From: Deltaproteobacteria bacterium
GTDB lineage: Bacteria > Bdellovibrionota > Bdellovibrionia > Bdellovibrionales > JAMPXM01
NCBI GenBank assembly: GCA_017302795.1
Contig: JAFLCB010000001.1
Span: 186,001-250,000, forward strand
Reading direction: 5' to 3'
Length of the DNA: 64,000 nt
A model generated the notes under the pieces. That model worked only from the letters and a program-made list of their open reading frames with translations, did not search any database and was not told the DNA's origin. Both the position numbers and the translations under genes were made by a program. Below are positions 49,297 to 56,786 of this stretch, piece after piece; position 1 is the first letter of the stretch, and every line of letters begins with the position of its first letter.

Positions 49297-51742
49297 TTCA
49301 CAATTTATAAAGTGGTTTGAGGAGATTTCGATCAAAGACATTCCTCTGGTCGGAGGAAAAAATGCTTCCCTTGGAGAAATGTTTCAAGCATTAACTCCTC
49401 AGGGAATTCAAATTCCACCGGGCTTTGCCGTTACCGCTGACGCTTTTTCCGTATTGATTGCTCAAAACGGAATTTCAGAAAAAATTTATTCGCTTCTTTC
49501 AAAGCTCGATACAACTGAAACAAATGAGTTGGCAAAGACGGGTCATGAAATCAGAGCCCTGATTCGCAGTGTTGGAGTACCTGAGAATATCGCCCGCGAA
49601 GTCCGAGCGGCCTATGATCAGCTGTGCCTCCGATCAGGCATGGAAGAATTAGATGTCGCAGTGAGATCATCAGCAACGGCAGAGGATCTACCGGATGCTT
49701 CATTCGCAGGGCAGCAAGAAACATTTCTAAATATTCGTGGTTCTGACGATCTTCTGACCGCATGTCTCAATTGCTTTGCATCTCTTTTTACCGACCGAGC
49801 GATCAGCTATAGATCAACAAAAGGGTTTGAGCATTCTAAAGTCAGGCTATCTATTTGCGTTCAAAGGATGGTGCGATCGGACCTTGCGGCCTCAGGAGTT
49901 ATCTTCACCTTAGATACCGAGTCCGGCGCTAGAAACGTAATTCTGGTCAATAGCGCATATGGTTTAGGAGAGAACGTTGTTGGAGGTCGCGTAGACCCGG
50001 ATGAATTCTTTGTCCTTAAACCTCTTCTTGGAAACGCAAATTCCCAGAAAACTGTTCCGATCCTGAGAAGGAAGGTCGGCGCAAAACAAGTTAAGATGGT
50101 TTATTCAGGACATGGAAGTCGGACTACACGAAATATCGAGGTATCCCGCGTTGATCGGGAAAAGCTTTCGATTCCCGATGGTGATGTCGTCAAACTTGCG
50201 GAATGGGCCTTTGCTATCGAGCAATACTATTCCAAATTGAATGGTCGCGACACTCCAATGGATATTGAATGGGGAAAAGATGGGAGAACCGGCGATCTCT
50301 TTATTTTGCAGGCAAGACCAGAAACCGTTCACTCTCAAGTTTCGGGACCTCAACAAAGTTCTTTTGTTTTGAAGGAGAGATCAAAGATTTTAGTCTCTGG
50401 ACGAGCGGTCGGCGCTAAAATTGGCTCCGGGAATGTTCGCATCGTTAATGATGTATCTGAGCTTGGTCACTTTAAAAACGGTGAAGTTTTAGTAGCAGAC
50501 ATGACTGATCCTGACTGGGAGCCAATCATGAAAAAGGCATCTGCGATTATAACCAATCGAGGCGGACGTACTTGTCATGCCGCAATCGTTAGCCGTGAAC
50601 ACGGTGTTCCCTGTATCGTTGGGACCGGCATCGGAACGGAAGTGCTCAAGACCGATCAAGCAGTAACAGTGTCCTGTGCTGAGGGAGATGAGGGATTTGT
50701 TTATGAGAGAAAACTTTCTTTTATCGAGGAAAAGGTAAATTGGTCATCTCTTGCTAAACCCAGCACTAAAATAATGGTTAACTTAGGAAACCCATCTCAG
50801 GCTCTGAAGACCTCTCTCTTGCCCGTGGATGGAGTAGGACTTGCGCGGATAGAATTCATCATCAGTGAGTACGTTAAAGTTCACCCTATGGCGTTGGCGC
50901 ATCTAGATGAAATTGGCGAACCGGCCATTAAGGAACAGATCGAGACTTTACTCGGCGCTCACAAAAATAATCCTGCACAGTATTTTGTGGAGAAGCTTGC
51001 CGAAGGCGTTGGTCTTATTGCGGGTGCATTTTATCCAAGGCCCGTCATCGTTCGTCTTTCTGATTTCAAAACCAATGAGTACGCGAGTCTTTTAGGAGGC
51101 AAGCAGTTTGAGTCCTCAGAGGAAAATCCCATGATTGGATTTCGCGGGGCCTCTCGTTATTATGATCGCCGCTATCGTGATGGATTTGCACTAGAATGTC
51201 GTGCGATTAAACATCTTCGCGAGCTAGTGGGTTTGACTAATATTATGGTTATGGTTCCATTCTGTCGATCACCTGGAGAAGGTGAAAAGGTTTTGGCTGA
51301 AATGAAAAATCAAGGTCTCGTTCGTGGAGAACAAGGACTTGAGGTTTATGTTATGTGTGAACTGCCTTCGAACGTACTTCGTGCCGAAGAGTTTGCGCGT
51401 ATATTCGATGGGTTTTCAATTGGCTCAAATGATCTTACCCAAATGGTTTTAGGTGTGGATCGGGATTCGTCTGTTGTCAGCCATCTTTTCGATGAGCGCG
51501 ACCCCGCCGTATTAAAGATGGTTCATATGGCGATTGATGCCGCAAAAAAATCGGGCCGTCCAATTGGAATCTGCGGGCAGGCTCCAAGCGATTTCCCAGA
51601 AATTTCCCAACTTTTAGTTAACGAGGGAATTAGCTCCATCTCTGTCACGCCAGATAGCGTGATAAAGACTATCCATGTAGTTTTAGCGGCTGAAAAGGCT
51701 CGTAACGAGAGTCCCAATAGTCCGCAGGTAATACGTCTATGA
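49283..51742 (+). CDS. ppsA: Phosphoenolpyruvate synthase
   Basis: An 819-residue PpsA, normal length. The N-terminal PPDK nucleotide-binding domain starts KDIPLVGGKNASLGEMF and has VAVRSSATAEDLPDASFAGQ. The phosphohistidine domain is complete (GGRTCHAAIVSREHGVPCIV), and the PEP-utiliser domain ends SIGSNDLTQMVLGVDRD. It makes PEP, AMP and phosphate from pyruvate, ATP and water. Its start overlaps the PfkB gene by 14 bp, and its stop overlaps the dehydrogenase start by four. Carrying it on a mobile element is unexpected; it may help the cell use pyruvate or lactate. Confidence 0.95.
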   Translation: MEKNNSQFIKWFEEISIKDIPLVGGKNASLGEMFQALTPQGIQIPPGFAVTADAFSVLIAQNGISEKIYSLLSKLDTTETNELAKTGHEIRALIRSVGVPENIAREVRAAYDQLCLRSGMEELDVAVRSSATAEDLPDASFAGQQETFLNIRGSDDLLTACLNCFASLFTDRAISYRSTKGFEHSKVRLSICVQRMVRSDLAASGVIFTLDTESGARNVILVNSAYGLGENVVGGRVDPDEFFVLKPLLGNANSQKTVPILRRKVGAKQVKMVYSGHGSRTTRNIEVSRVDREKLSIPDGDVVKLAEWAFAIEQYYSKLNGRDTPMDIEWGKDGRTGDLFILQARPETVHSQVSGPQQSSFVLKERSKILVSGRAVGAKIGSGNVRIVNDVSELGHFKNGEVLVADMTDPDWEPIMKKASAIITNRGGRTCHAAIVSREHGVPCIVGTGIGTEVLKTDQAVTVSCAEGDEGFVYERKLSFIEEKVNWSSLAKPSTKIMVNLGNPSQALKTSLLPVDGVGLARIEFIISEYVKVHPMALAHLDEIGEPAIKEQIETLLGAHKNNPAQYFVEKLAEGVGLIAGAFYPRPVIVRLSDFKTNEYASLLGGKQFESSEENPMIGFRGASRYYDRRYRDGFALECRAIKHLRELVGLTNIMVMVPFCRSPGEGEKVLAEMKNQGLVRGEQGLEVYVMCELPSNVLRAEEFARIFDGFSIGSNDLTQMVLGVDRDSSVVSHLFDERDPAVLKMVHMAIDAAKKSGRPIGICGQAPSDFPEISQLLVNEGISSISVTPDSVIKTIHVVLAAEKARNESPNSPQVIRL

Positions 51743-52761
51743 AAGTTGCCTTTTTTGATACTCATCAGTTTGAACGAAAAATCTTTGAAAGAGAAAATGA
51801 AAAGCTTGGGCACAGTATCACCTTCTTTGAAACAAGACTTACTGAGCAAACCGCAAATTTAGCCGCCCAGTATCCTTGTGTGTGTGCTTTTGTGAATGAT
51901 AGGCTCGACAGCCGAACACTTAATTCCATTTCGGCTAATGGCACTCAGTTGATCGCTCTACGGTCAGCAGGTTTTAATCATGTGGACATGAGGGTCGCCT
52001 GCGATCTTGGACTTCACGTCGTGCGAGTTCCCGAGTATTCACCTCATGCTGTCGCCGAGCATGCTGTTGCTTTGATAATGTCTTTGAATCGAAAGATTCA
52101 TCGAGCCTACAGTCGGGTACGAGAGGGAAACTTTTCCTTAGATGGACTAGTCGGCTTTGATCTTTATAAAAAAACCGTGGGGGTAATCGGAACTGGAAAA
52201 ATCGGGGCAGTTTTTGCCAAAATCTTAGCGGGCTTTGGGTGTCAGGTCCTTGCCAATGACCGAGTACAGAACTCGAATCTTCTGAAGGCAGGTATCGAAT
52301 ATGTGAATCTCGATGAGCTCCTAAGAAATTCTGATATTATTTCCCTGCATGTGCCTCTAACTCCAGAGACTCGTCATATTATTGATGAAAACGCACTCGC
52401 CCGCACGAAGGCAGGCGTCATGCTTATTAACACCGGTCGTGGAGCGCTGATTGATACACGGGCGCTTATTCAGTCTTTGAAATCAGGACATATTGGATAT
52501 GCAGGACTTGATGTTTATGAGGAGGAAGAAGGTGTCTTTTTTGAGAACTTGTCAGATCAAATTCTTCAAGACGATCAACTGGCACGGCTACTTACATTTC
52601 CAAATGTACTTCTAACTTCGCACCAAGCTTTTTTAACAAAGGAAGCATTAGGAAATATTGCCCATACAACCCTTCAAAATATTTCTGATTTTGAAAAGGG
52701 ACAGCAATTAAAAAATGAAGTTTGTACCAGCGGAATGAAGATGGGAGATTTTAGAAAATGA
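51739..52761 (+). CDS. ldhA: D-lactate dehydrogenase (2-hydroxyacid dehydrogenase family)
   Basis: A 340-residue NAD-dependent D-2-hydroxyacid dehydrogenase. It starts KVAFFDTHQFERKIFERENE, the D-LDH signature. The Rossmann loop is VGVIGTGKIGAVFAKILAGF. The catalytic Arg lies near SAGFNHVDMRVA/VPLTPETRHII and the His is in the LLTSHQAFLTKEALGNI loop. D-lactate formation from pyruvate recycles NADH. The start overlaps the ppsA stop (ATGA). With PEP synthase, PPK2 and PfkB it forms a compact fermentation/gluconeogenesis cargo. Confidence 0.93.
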   Translation: MKVAFFDTHQFERKIFERENEKLGHSITFFETRLTEQTANLAAQYPCVCAFVNDRLDSRTLNSISANGTQLIALRSAGFNHVDMRVACDLGLHVVRVPEYSPHAVAEHAVALIMSLNRKIHRAYSRVREGNFSLDGLVGFDLYKKTVGVIGTGKIGAVFAKILAGFGCQVLANDRVQNSNLLKAGIEYVNLDELLRNSDIISLHVPLTPETRHIIDENALARTKAGVMLINTGRGALIDTRALIQSLKSGHIGYAGLDVYEEEEGVFFENLSDQILQDDQLARLLTFPNVLLTSHQAFLTKEALGNIAHTTLQNISDFEKGQQLKNEVCTSGMKMGDFRK

Positions 52762-52776
52762 AATTAAGGAGATTTT

Positions 52777-53256
52777 ATGCACGGCAAGCACTCACATCAC
52801 GACGGACCTGATGGAAAAATTCAATACTATCACCTTCTGATCATGGTCATCTTATCGTTTATTTCCATGTACTTCCTGATGTATGCGATGGTGGATAGTT
52901 TTCGAAATGTCTATTCCAGTTACAATCAAGTTTACATGGCAGGACTAATGACGGCGCCGATGGTTTTTATTGAACTCGTCTTGATGAAAATGATGTACCA
53001 GAACAAAAAATTAAACGCTCTAATAGCGGCAGTAAGTGTTATCGCATTGGCAGGATTTTTTGCGGCAATTCGATTTCAAGTTGGAATTGGTGATAAGCAG
53101 TTCTTGCGATCCATGATTCCTCACCACGCGGGCGCAGTTCTGATGTGTGAGCAATCGAAGATTTCAAACGAAGAAATAAAAGCCCTATGCGGCCAGATTG
53201 TACAAGGTCAGCAAAAGGAGATCGAACAGATGAAGGCGATCTTAGACCGGCTGTAA
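52777..53256 (+). CDS. DUF305-family membrane protein
   Basis: A 159-residue protein. A His-rich head (MHGKHSHHDGPD) precedes three membrane helices (about residues 22-42, 50-70 and 82-101). The periplasmic C-terminal part has SMIPHHAGAVLMCEQSK, the H-H-x-x-A-x-x-M motif of DUF305, then ALCGQIVQGQQKEIEQM. DUF305 proteins are associated with copper and other metal loci, and the His and Met residues may bind Cu. It is the last plus-strand gene before a convergent set of metal-binding proteins. Confidence 0.8.
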   Translation: MHGKHSHHDGPDGKIQYYHLLIMVILSFISMYFLMYAMVDSFRNVYSSYNQVYMAGLMTAPMVFIELVLMKMMYQNKKLNALIAAVSVIALAGFFAAIRFQVGIGDKQFLRSMIPHHAGAVLMCEQSKISNEEIKALCGQIVQGQQKEIEQMKAILDRL

Positions 53257-53285
53257 GGAATCTGTTTTTTATTTGCGGTTAGTAG

Positions 53286-53621
53286 CTACTCGGCAATGAC
53301 ATGAGCGGAAACCATATTCATGCCGCAAGCAAAACGAATGTCACCCTTCTTTAAAAGGCCAAGATCAACTTTGATTTCTTTGTTCAAGGGAAGATCCTTT
53401 TTGATCTTCAATTCCTTTATTTGAATCTGGGTCGCGCAAGTTAAATCAGTGGTTCTCGTCACTTGTAGAACAACGTGACTCCCAGCCTTCACCTTGATTT
53501 CAGAGGGTTCGAAGCCGCGCTCAGTCACCTGAACTTTTATATTTTGCGAACTCGATTCATTGGTAGCTCCCGCAATAAGGGATGAGGAAGACAATAGACC
53601 TGCGATCAAAATATTTTTCAT
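53286..53621 (-). CDS. Exported cupredoxin-like protein
   Basis: A 111-residue protein. After a signal peptide (LLSSSSLIAGA) there is a cupredoxin-1 type domain: IKVQVTERGFEPSEIKVKAG, then TDLTCATQIQIKELKI and the FACGMNMVSAHVIAE end. Cys (TCA), Cys (ACG), Met and His residues at the loop could bind copper. This is the EfeO/CzcE-like small cupredoxin group, whose roles include periplasmic metal delivery. It is the last of four minus-strand genes with MerT-like and MerP-like proteins. Confidence 0.75.
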   Translation of the reverse strand: MKNILIAGLLSSSSLIAGATNESSSQNIKVQVTERGFEPSEIKVKAGSHVVLQVTRTTDLTCATQIQIKELKIKKDLPLNKEIKVDLGLLKKGDIRFACGMNMVSAHVIAE

Positions 53622-53633
53622 AAATTTATCCTT

Positions 53634-54005
53634 CTAAATTTTTGGTGCGATGTAAGCGAAAAAGAATCCCAGCAAATAAATGCCCAGACTTATGAAGTAG
53701 ATAGTTTTGCTGGTCTTGCGGCCTTTTATACAGACGTAACGTACCTTCGGATCGATTGGACAAGGTGCGTTTCTGTTGTACCAAAGAAGCATCCCATTCA
53801 TTAAAAGCATGGCACCAGCAAAGGCGAAGACCATTAACTTATGCTCTGACATCCAGATAAGACCAGGAACATTAGAAGCAAGACCAGCCATGACTGCACC
53901 GAGACCAAGACTTATGAGCAATGACGGAAGCGCGCAGCAGATCAAGGTGCTCATTGACCCGAACAAGGTAAGGTAATTTAACAAGCTGTCTTTAATTCGT
54001 GTCAT
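53634..54005 (-). CDS. MerT-like membrane metal transporter
   Basis: A 123-residue membrane protein with four likely helices. The first carries STLICCALPSLLIS, the paired cysteines typical of MerT/MerC-type importers. A loop with CPIDPKVRYVC could bind metal. It is translated with the MerP-like protein (four-base overlap at 54002). No mercuric reductase gene is in the window, so mercury detoxification is not proven; copper or another soft metal is equally possible. Confidence 0.7.
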   Translation of the reverse strand: MTRIKDSLLNYLTLFGSMSTLICCALPSLLISLGLGAVMAGLASNVPGLIWMSEHKLMVFAFAGAMLLMNGMLLWYNRNAPCPIDPKVRYVCIKGRKTSKTIYFISLGIYLLGFFFAYIAPKI

Positions 54006-54319
54006 TTCTTTTTCTCAGCAGCTTCTTTGGTGGCCTCGGCGGATTTTTCGTCAAAATTTGCTTCGTATCCAGCGTCTTTTAGAATTTCAGCGATCTTCTC
54101 TTTTGGAAGACGTTTGCCATCTTTGAAGATCAACTTGACGAACTTATTTTCGAGACTCACTTCAACTTTTTCCACCTCTGGCTGAGCCTTAAATTTTTTC
54201 TCAATTCCTTGAGCGCAAAAAGCGCATACCATTCCCTTAACACCAACTTTAAGTTCCTCGCCGGCAACCGCTAGGCTCGCATTTATGAGAAAGAGCGCGG
54301 TGATGATCAGTTGTTTCAT
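54002..54319 (-). CDS. Periplasmic HMA-domain protein (MerP-like)
   Basis: A 105-residue exported protein. A signal peptide precedes one HMA domain: KVGVKGMVCAFCAQGIEKKF, then VEVSLENKFVKLIFKDGKRL and IAEILKDAGYEANF. The CxxC pair binds a soft metal and would hand it to the membrane partner at 53634. The C-terminal 20 residues are Lys/Glu-rich. Its stop overlaps the transporter start. Both are close to the 54330 protein and the ECF sigma gene. Confidence 0.85.
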   Translation of the reverse strand: MKQLIITALFLINASLAVAGEELKVGVKGMVCAFCAQGIEKKFKAQPEVEKVEVSLENKFVKLIFKDGKRLPKEKIAEILKDAGYEANFDEKSAEATKEAAEKKK

Positions 54320-54329
54320 AGTGACCTCC

Positions 54330-54971
54330 TTAGAAATGAATCATGTAGTTGAAAGCCCAGCCGCCATCGAATCTGGCTCCAACTTCCCAGAGCGTATTTT
54401 TCATGTAGAATCTTAGAAACTGAGTCAGCTCGATCTGCGCTTCGTTTAAATGTTTCTCGCCTTGAAGAATTAGCCAGACGTTAAGATCATTGTAATCCGC
54501 CAAAAAGGGAGCAGTTCCCAAACGCAGTTTGGAGTGGTTGTAGTCTCGATCCGGAAAGAGGGTGTTATCTTGGTTGTCACGGCTCAGATACAAGTGCTCG
54601 AAATATACATAGTATTTGCGGCTTTCCCAATCCGCGACAAATTCAGCGAGCTTTACGCCGTAATTCTTTGAGCCGAATTTCTCGTAACCTGCGCCGCCAC
54701 TCAAATAGATATTTGCTTGAGAGTCGTCGTTGTTCCAGCGCTTCAATAAAAAATTGGCCCGAGGAATATAAAACTCAGATTTCGAATCGCGTAAGTATGT
54801 CGCCGCTACCGCAAAGTGTGGGGTGAGTGAATAAGTCAGCAGGATCTCATTCATTTGCGGTGTATTGTAAGACATCAGTCCCACAGCTCCTTTATAGGAA
54901 ACCGGATGCGCTACAGCGACTGAGGAGAAAGCTATAATACTTAAAAAAATCGAAGCTAATTTAGAGATCAT
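54330..54971 (-). CDS. Predicted outer-membrane beta-barrel protein
   Basis: A 213-residue secreted protein: signal peptide to VAHP, then alternating strands (EILLTYSLTPHFAVAATYLR, ANIYLSGGAGYEKFGSKNYG, YYVYFEHLYLSRDNQDN, WEVGARFDGGWAFNYMIHF) typical of a small outer-membrane barrel ending in an aromatic residue. No family is named. The ATG at 54971 follows AAGGAGA; an earlier in-frame start would be far less likely. It leads the transcript with MerP/MerT-like proteins and may be a porin for metal entry. Confidence 0.6.
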   Translation of the reverse strand: MISKLASIFLSIIAFSSVAVAHPVSYKGAVGLMSYNTPQMNEILLTYSLTPHFAVAATYLRDSKSEFYIPRANFLLKRWNNDDSQANIYLSGGAGYEKFGSKNYGVKLAEFVADWESRKYYVYFEHLYLSRDNQDNTLFPDRDYNHSKLRLGTAPFLADYNDLNVWLILQGEKHLNEAQIELTQFLRFYMKNTLWEVGARFDGGWAFNYMIHF

Positions 54972-55036
54972 TTTGGTCTCCTTAAAGATGAATACGATGG
55001 CCAGAGTGGATTTGTGACAGTCCAAATCGTGACTAT

Positions 55037-55056
55037 TAAGTATTTGAAAATACTTA
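55037..55056. promoter_or_regulatory. Perfect palindrome in the divergent promoter region
   Basis: TAAGTATTTGAAAATACTTA, 9-bp arms with a two-base spacer, between the divergent barrel (54971) and sigma-factor (55125) genes. It is a good candidate operator for a dimeric regulator. No matching regulator gene is adjacent. Confidence 0.5.
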
Positions 55057-55124
55057 CCTTTTGGATTTTAATAATAGCTGTCACAAAAAGGTGCGTTGGC
55101 TCGTATTCGTAAAGAGAAGGATTG

Positions 55125-55670
55125 ATGTCAAAAGACTTGAAAACAAAGTCAGACGAAGAACTTATGGAGAGTTATCAATTGGGTGCAAGTGCCGCCTTTG
55201 ACATTTTATTTCAGAGACACTCTGGCCGGGTTTTCGGCTTTCTTTCGAAACGACTAAACCAGAAGAAAGAGGCTGAGGATTTACTTCAGGAAGTTTTCTT
55301 TAAGCTTCATCGGTCAAAGCATCTCTTCAACGCGACTCTTCCTTTTTCTCCGTGGCTGTTTTCAATCACTCGATCTGTCCTCTTAGATTTTGCTAAGAAA
55401 AGAAATTTGGAAGACCCCGTTGCTCAAGAGGATCTTGAAAGAATCCCTTCGGAAGAGCATCACTTTGGTAAAAATCAAGAAGGTGATCTGGGCGAAAAAT
55501 TAGGGGCATTGCCGCAAACGCAAAGGCAGGCAGTTAGTCTTAGAGTTTATGACGAAGAAACATTCGAGGAGATTGCTCTACGCCTGTCCACCACTCCTGA
55601 AAACGCAAGACAACTTGTCAGCCGCGGCCTAAAGAAACTTCGACAAGTTTTGGGAAGAAAGGAAGAGTAG
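55125..55670 (+). CDS. ECF-type RNA polymerase sigma factor
   Basis: A 181-residue sigma factor. Region 2 is LMESYQLGASAAFDILFQRH, then AEDLLQEVFFKLHRSKHLFN. Region 4 is LPQTQRQAVSLRVYDEETFE, then IALRLSTTPENARQLVSRGL. The ATG at 55125 fits AAGGA before it (a TTG lies one codon earlier). It directs transcription of genes under metal or envelope stress. The next gene encodes its likely membrane partner. Confidence 0.9.
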   Translation: MSKDLKTKSDEELMESYQLGASAAFDILFQRHSGRVFGFLSKRLNQKKEAEDLLQEVFFKLHRSKHLFNATLPFSPWLFSITRSVLLDFAKKRNLEDPVAQEDLERIPSEEHHFGKNQEGDLGEKLGALPQTQRQAVSLRVYDEETFEEIALRLSTTPENARQLVSRGLKKLRQVLGRKEE

Positions 55671-55673
55671 CCT

Positions 55674-56204
55674 ATGGCTTCAGGTCAAAAAAATGAATGG
55701 CTCAAGGAATTTACTGAATTCTCCAATGTTAGAACCGACGAGATTCAGGTTCCCGCATCTGCTTTTAAAAACCTTAAGAAGCAACTTTTCCCAAATCCCT
55801 ATGTGGTGTTTGGAAAGGTCACGGCAATTCACGCTGTCGTAGGATTTTTGTCGCTGGCGGTTTGCAATCAGTTTGGGCTCAATCCATTTCAAACCGAACA
55901 GTCGTTGACCGATTGGTTTATGAGAATTGCGGGTCATAACTTTTGTATGCTTCTTTGCGGATTGTTCTTTATGGCTACGACCTATTTACTCGCAAATTTG
56001 TTTTTGAATCTTGAGGAGCTTGAGGCGATCAAGCGCTATGAATGGCTGCAAACAGGAATCATTGGGCTTGCTTCGTTGGCAGCCTTTTATTTCTTGGGAG
56101 CTGAGCTAATAGGCACATTCGTCATTTTGTGGATTGTTGGAGCGTTCATCGGTGCGCTTTTGTCTATCGAAGGAAGCTATCGGTTTAGACGGAGTTTAGC
56201 CTAG
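55674..56204 (+). CDS. Membrane protein, probable anti-sigma partner
   Basis: A 176-residue protein with a soluble N-terminal part (about residues 1-45, WLKEFTEFSNVRTDEIQVPA) and four membrane helices (about 48-66, 80-106, 123-141 and 145-163). The start follows the sigma stop by three bases. Membrane-anchored anti-sigma factors have this arrangement, but no conserved zinc motif is present. The role is inferred from the gene pair. Confidence 0.55.
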   Translation: MASGQKNEWLKEFTEFSNVRTDEIQVPASAFKNLKKQLFPNPYVVFGKVTAIHAVVGFLSLAVCNQFGLNPFQTEQSLTDWFMRIAGHNFCMLLCGLFFMATTYLLANLFLNLEELEAIKRYEWLQTGIIGLASLAAFYFLGAELIGTFVILWIVGAFIGALLSIEGSYRFRRSLA

Positions 56205-56271
56205 TTAATGAATTATCCCGAATCCGTCCACGAACGTTAGTTGTGAAAAAAGTTTATGGTTCTAGCATCAA

Positions 56272-56375
56272 AGTGGCGAACTTTCGACACCAGTAGATCT
56301 AAAAATCATCGTATTTGGTGAGTTTTCGACAGCCTTCAAACCTAAACAATCGGGTATTGGTGAGATCTCGACGAA
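56272..56375 (+). repeat. Three-copy repeat array (exact 42-bp spacing)
   Basis: Three copies of a 15-bp element matching GGYGARNNYTCGACR begin at 56275, 56317 and 56359. Spacing is 42 bp, i.e. four turns of B-DNA, each time. The copies read GGCGAACTTTCGACA, GGTGAGTTTTCGACA and GGTGAGATCTCGACG. They lie 63-147 bp upstream of a sigma-54 promoter, the position of activator sites for NtrC-type proteins. A matching array occurs at 62115-62224. Confidence 0.75.
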
Positions 56376-56419
56376 TTTAACGATACGCCATAACCAAATG
56401 GTGTTTATTTATTAGGCAG

Positions 56420-56436
56420 TTGGCACCGCTGCTGCA
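56420..56436 (+). promoter_or_regulatory. Sigma-54 (RpoN) promoter of the peptide-sensing operon
   Basis: TTGGCACCGCTGCTGCA has -24 GG and -12 GC elements at the correct spacing (consensus TGGCAC-N5-TTGCW), differing only at the first T of the -12 part. It lies 41 bp before the start codon at 56477. Confidence 0.8.
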
Positions 56437-56476
56437 TAGGACTTTTTAAGTTTTTCAAAACCAGAACGGGGGTTCT

Positions 56477-56785
56477 ATGAAAATGTTTCGAAATATAGTT
56501 GGCGTAATAGCCGCTCTAGTGGCGGGAGTTGAGCCAGCTCATGCGTGTGAAGATAGAGCTGTTGATCTTAGATCGCTCCAAAAAGGCGTCTACTATTCGC
56601 TAACTCCATCGGCAGCGCAAACTATGAAAATAGACCTACAGAAGCTTGCTCATTTGGCACGGGCCAAAAGTTCAAACGATCTTGCGTTTCAAGTCAAAGA
56701 AGATGGCGAGCTGGATCTATCTATTTTCGAAAATGGTGCTTTTAAGGTTCTGGCTTCGGATATTGTAAAGGCAAGCTCACTCTAA
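56477..56785 (+). CDS. Exported polypeptide, possible precursor of a modified signal peptide
   Basis: A 102-residue protein with a signal peptide (MKMFRNIVGVIAALVAGVEPAHA) and an ~79-residue mature chain starting CEDRAV. The chain is soluble and largely helical (TMKIDLQKLAHLARAKSSND) with one cysteine. It ends in ASDIVKASSL. No family is recognised. It is the first gene after the sigma-54 promoter and lies one base before a gene for an HExxH enzyme that resembles RiPP hydroxylases. The idea that this is the enzyme's substrate and the signal for the peptide-binding protein at 57586 is inference from order only. Confidence 0.55.
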   Translation: MKMFRNIVGVIAALVAGVEPAHACEDRAVDLRSLQKGVYYSLTPSAAQTMKIDLQKLAHLARAKSSNDLAFQVKEDGELDLSIFENGAFKVLASDIVKASSL

Positions 56786-56786
56786 T

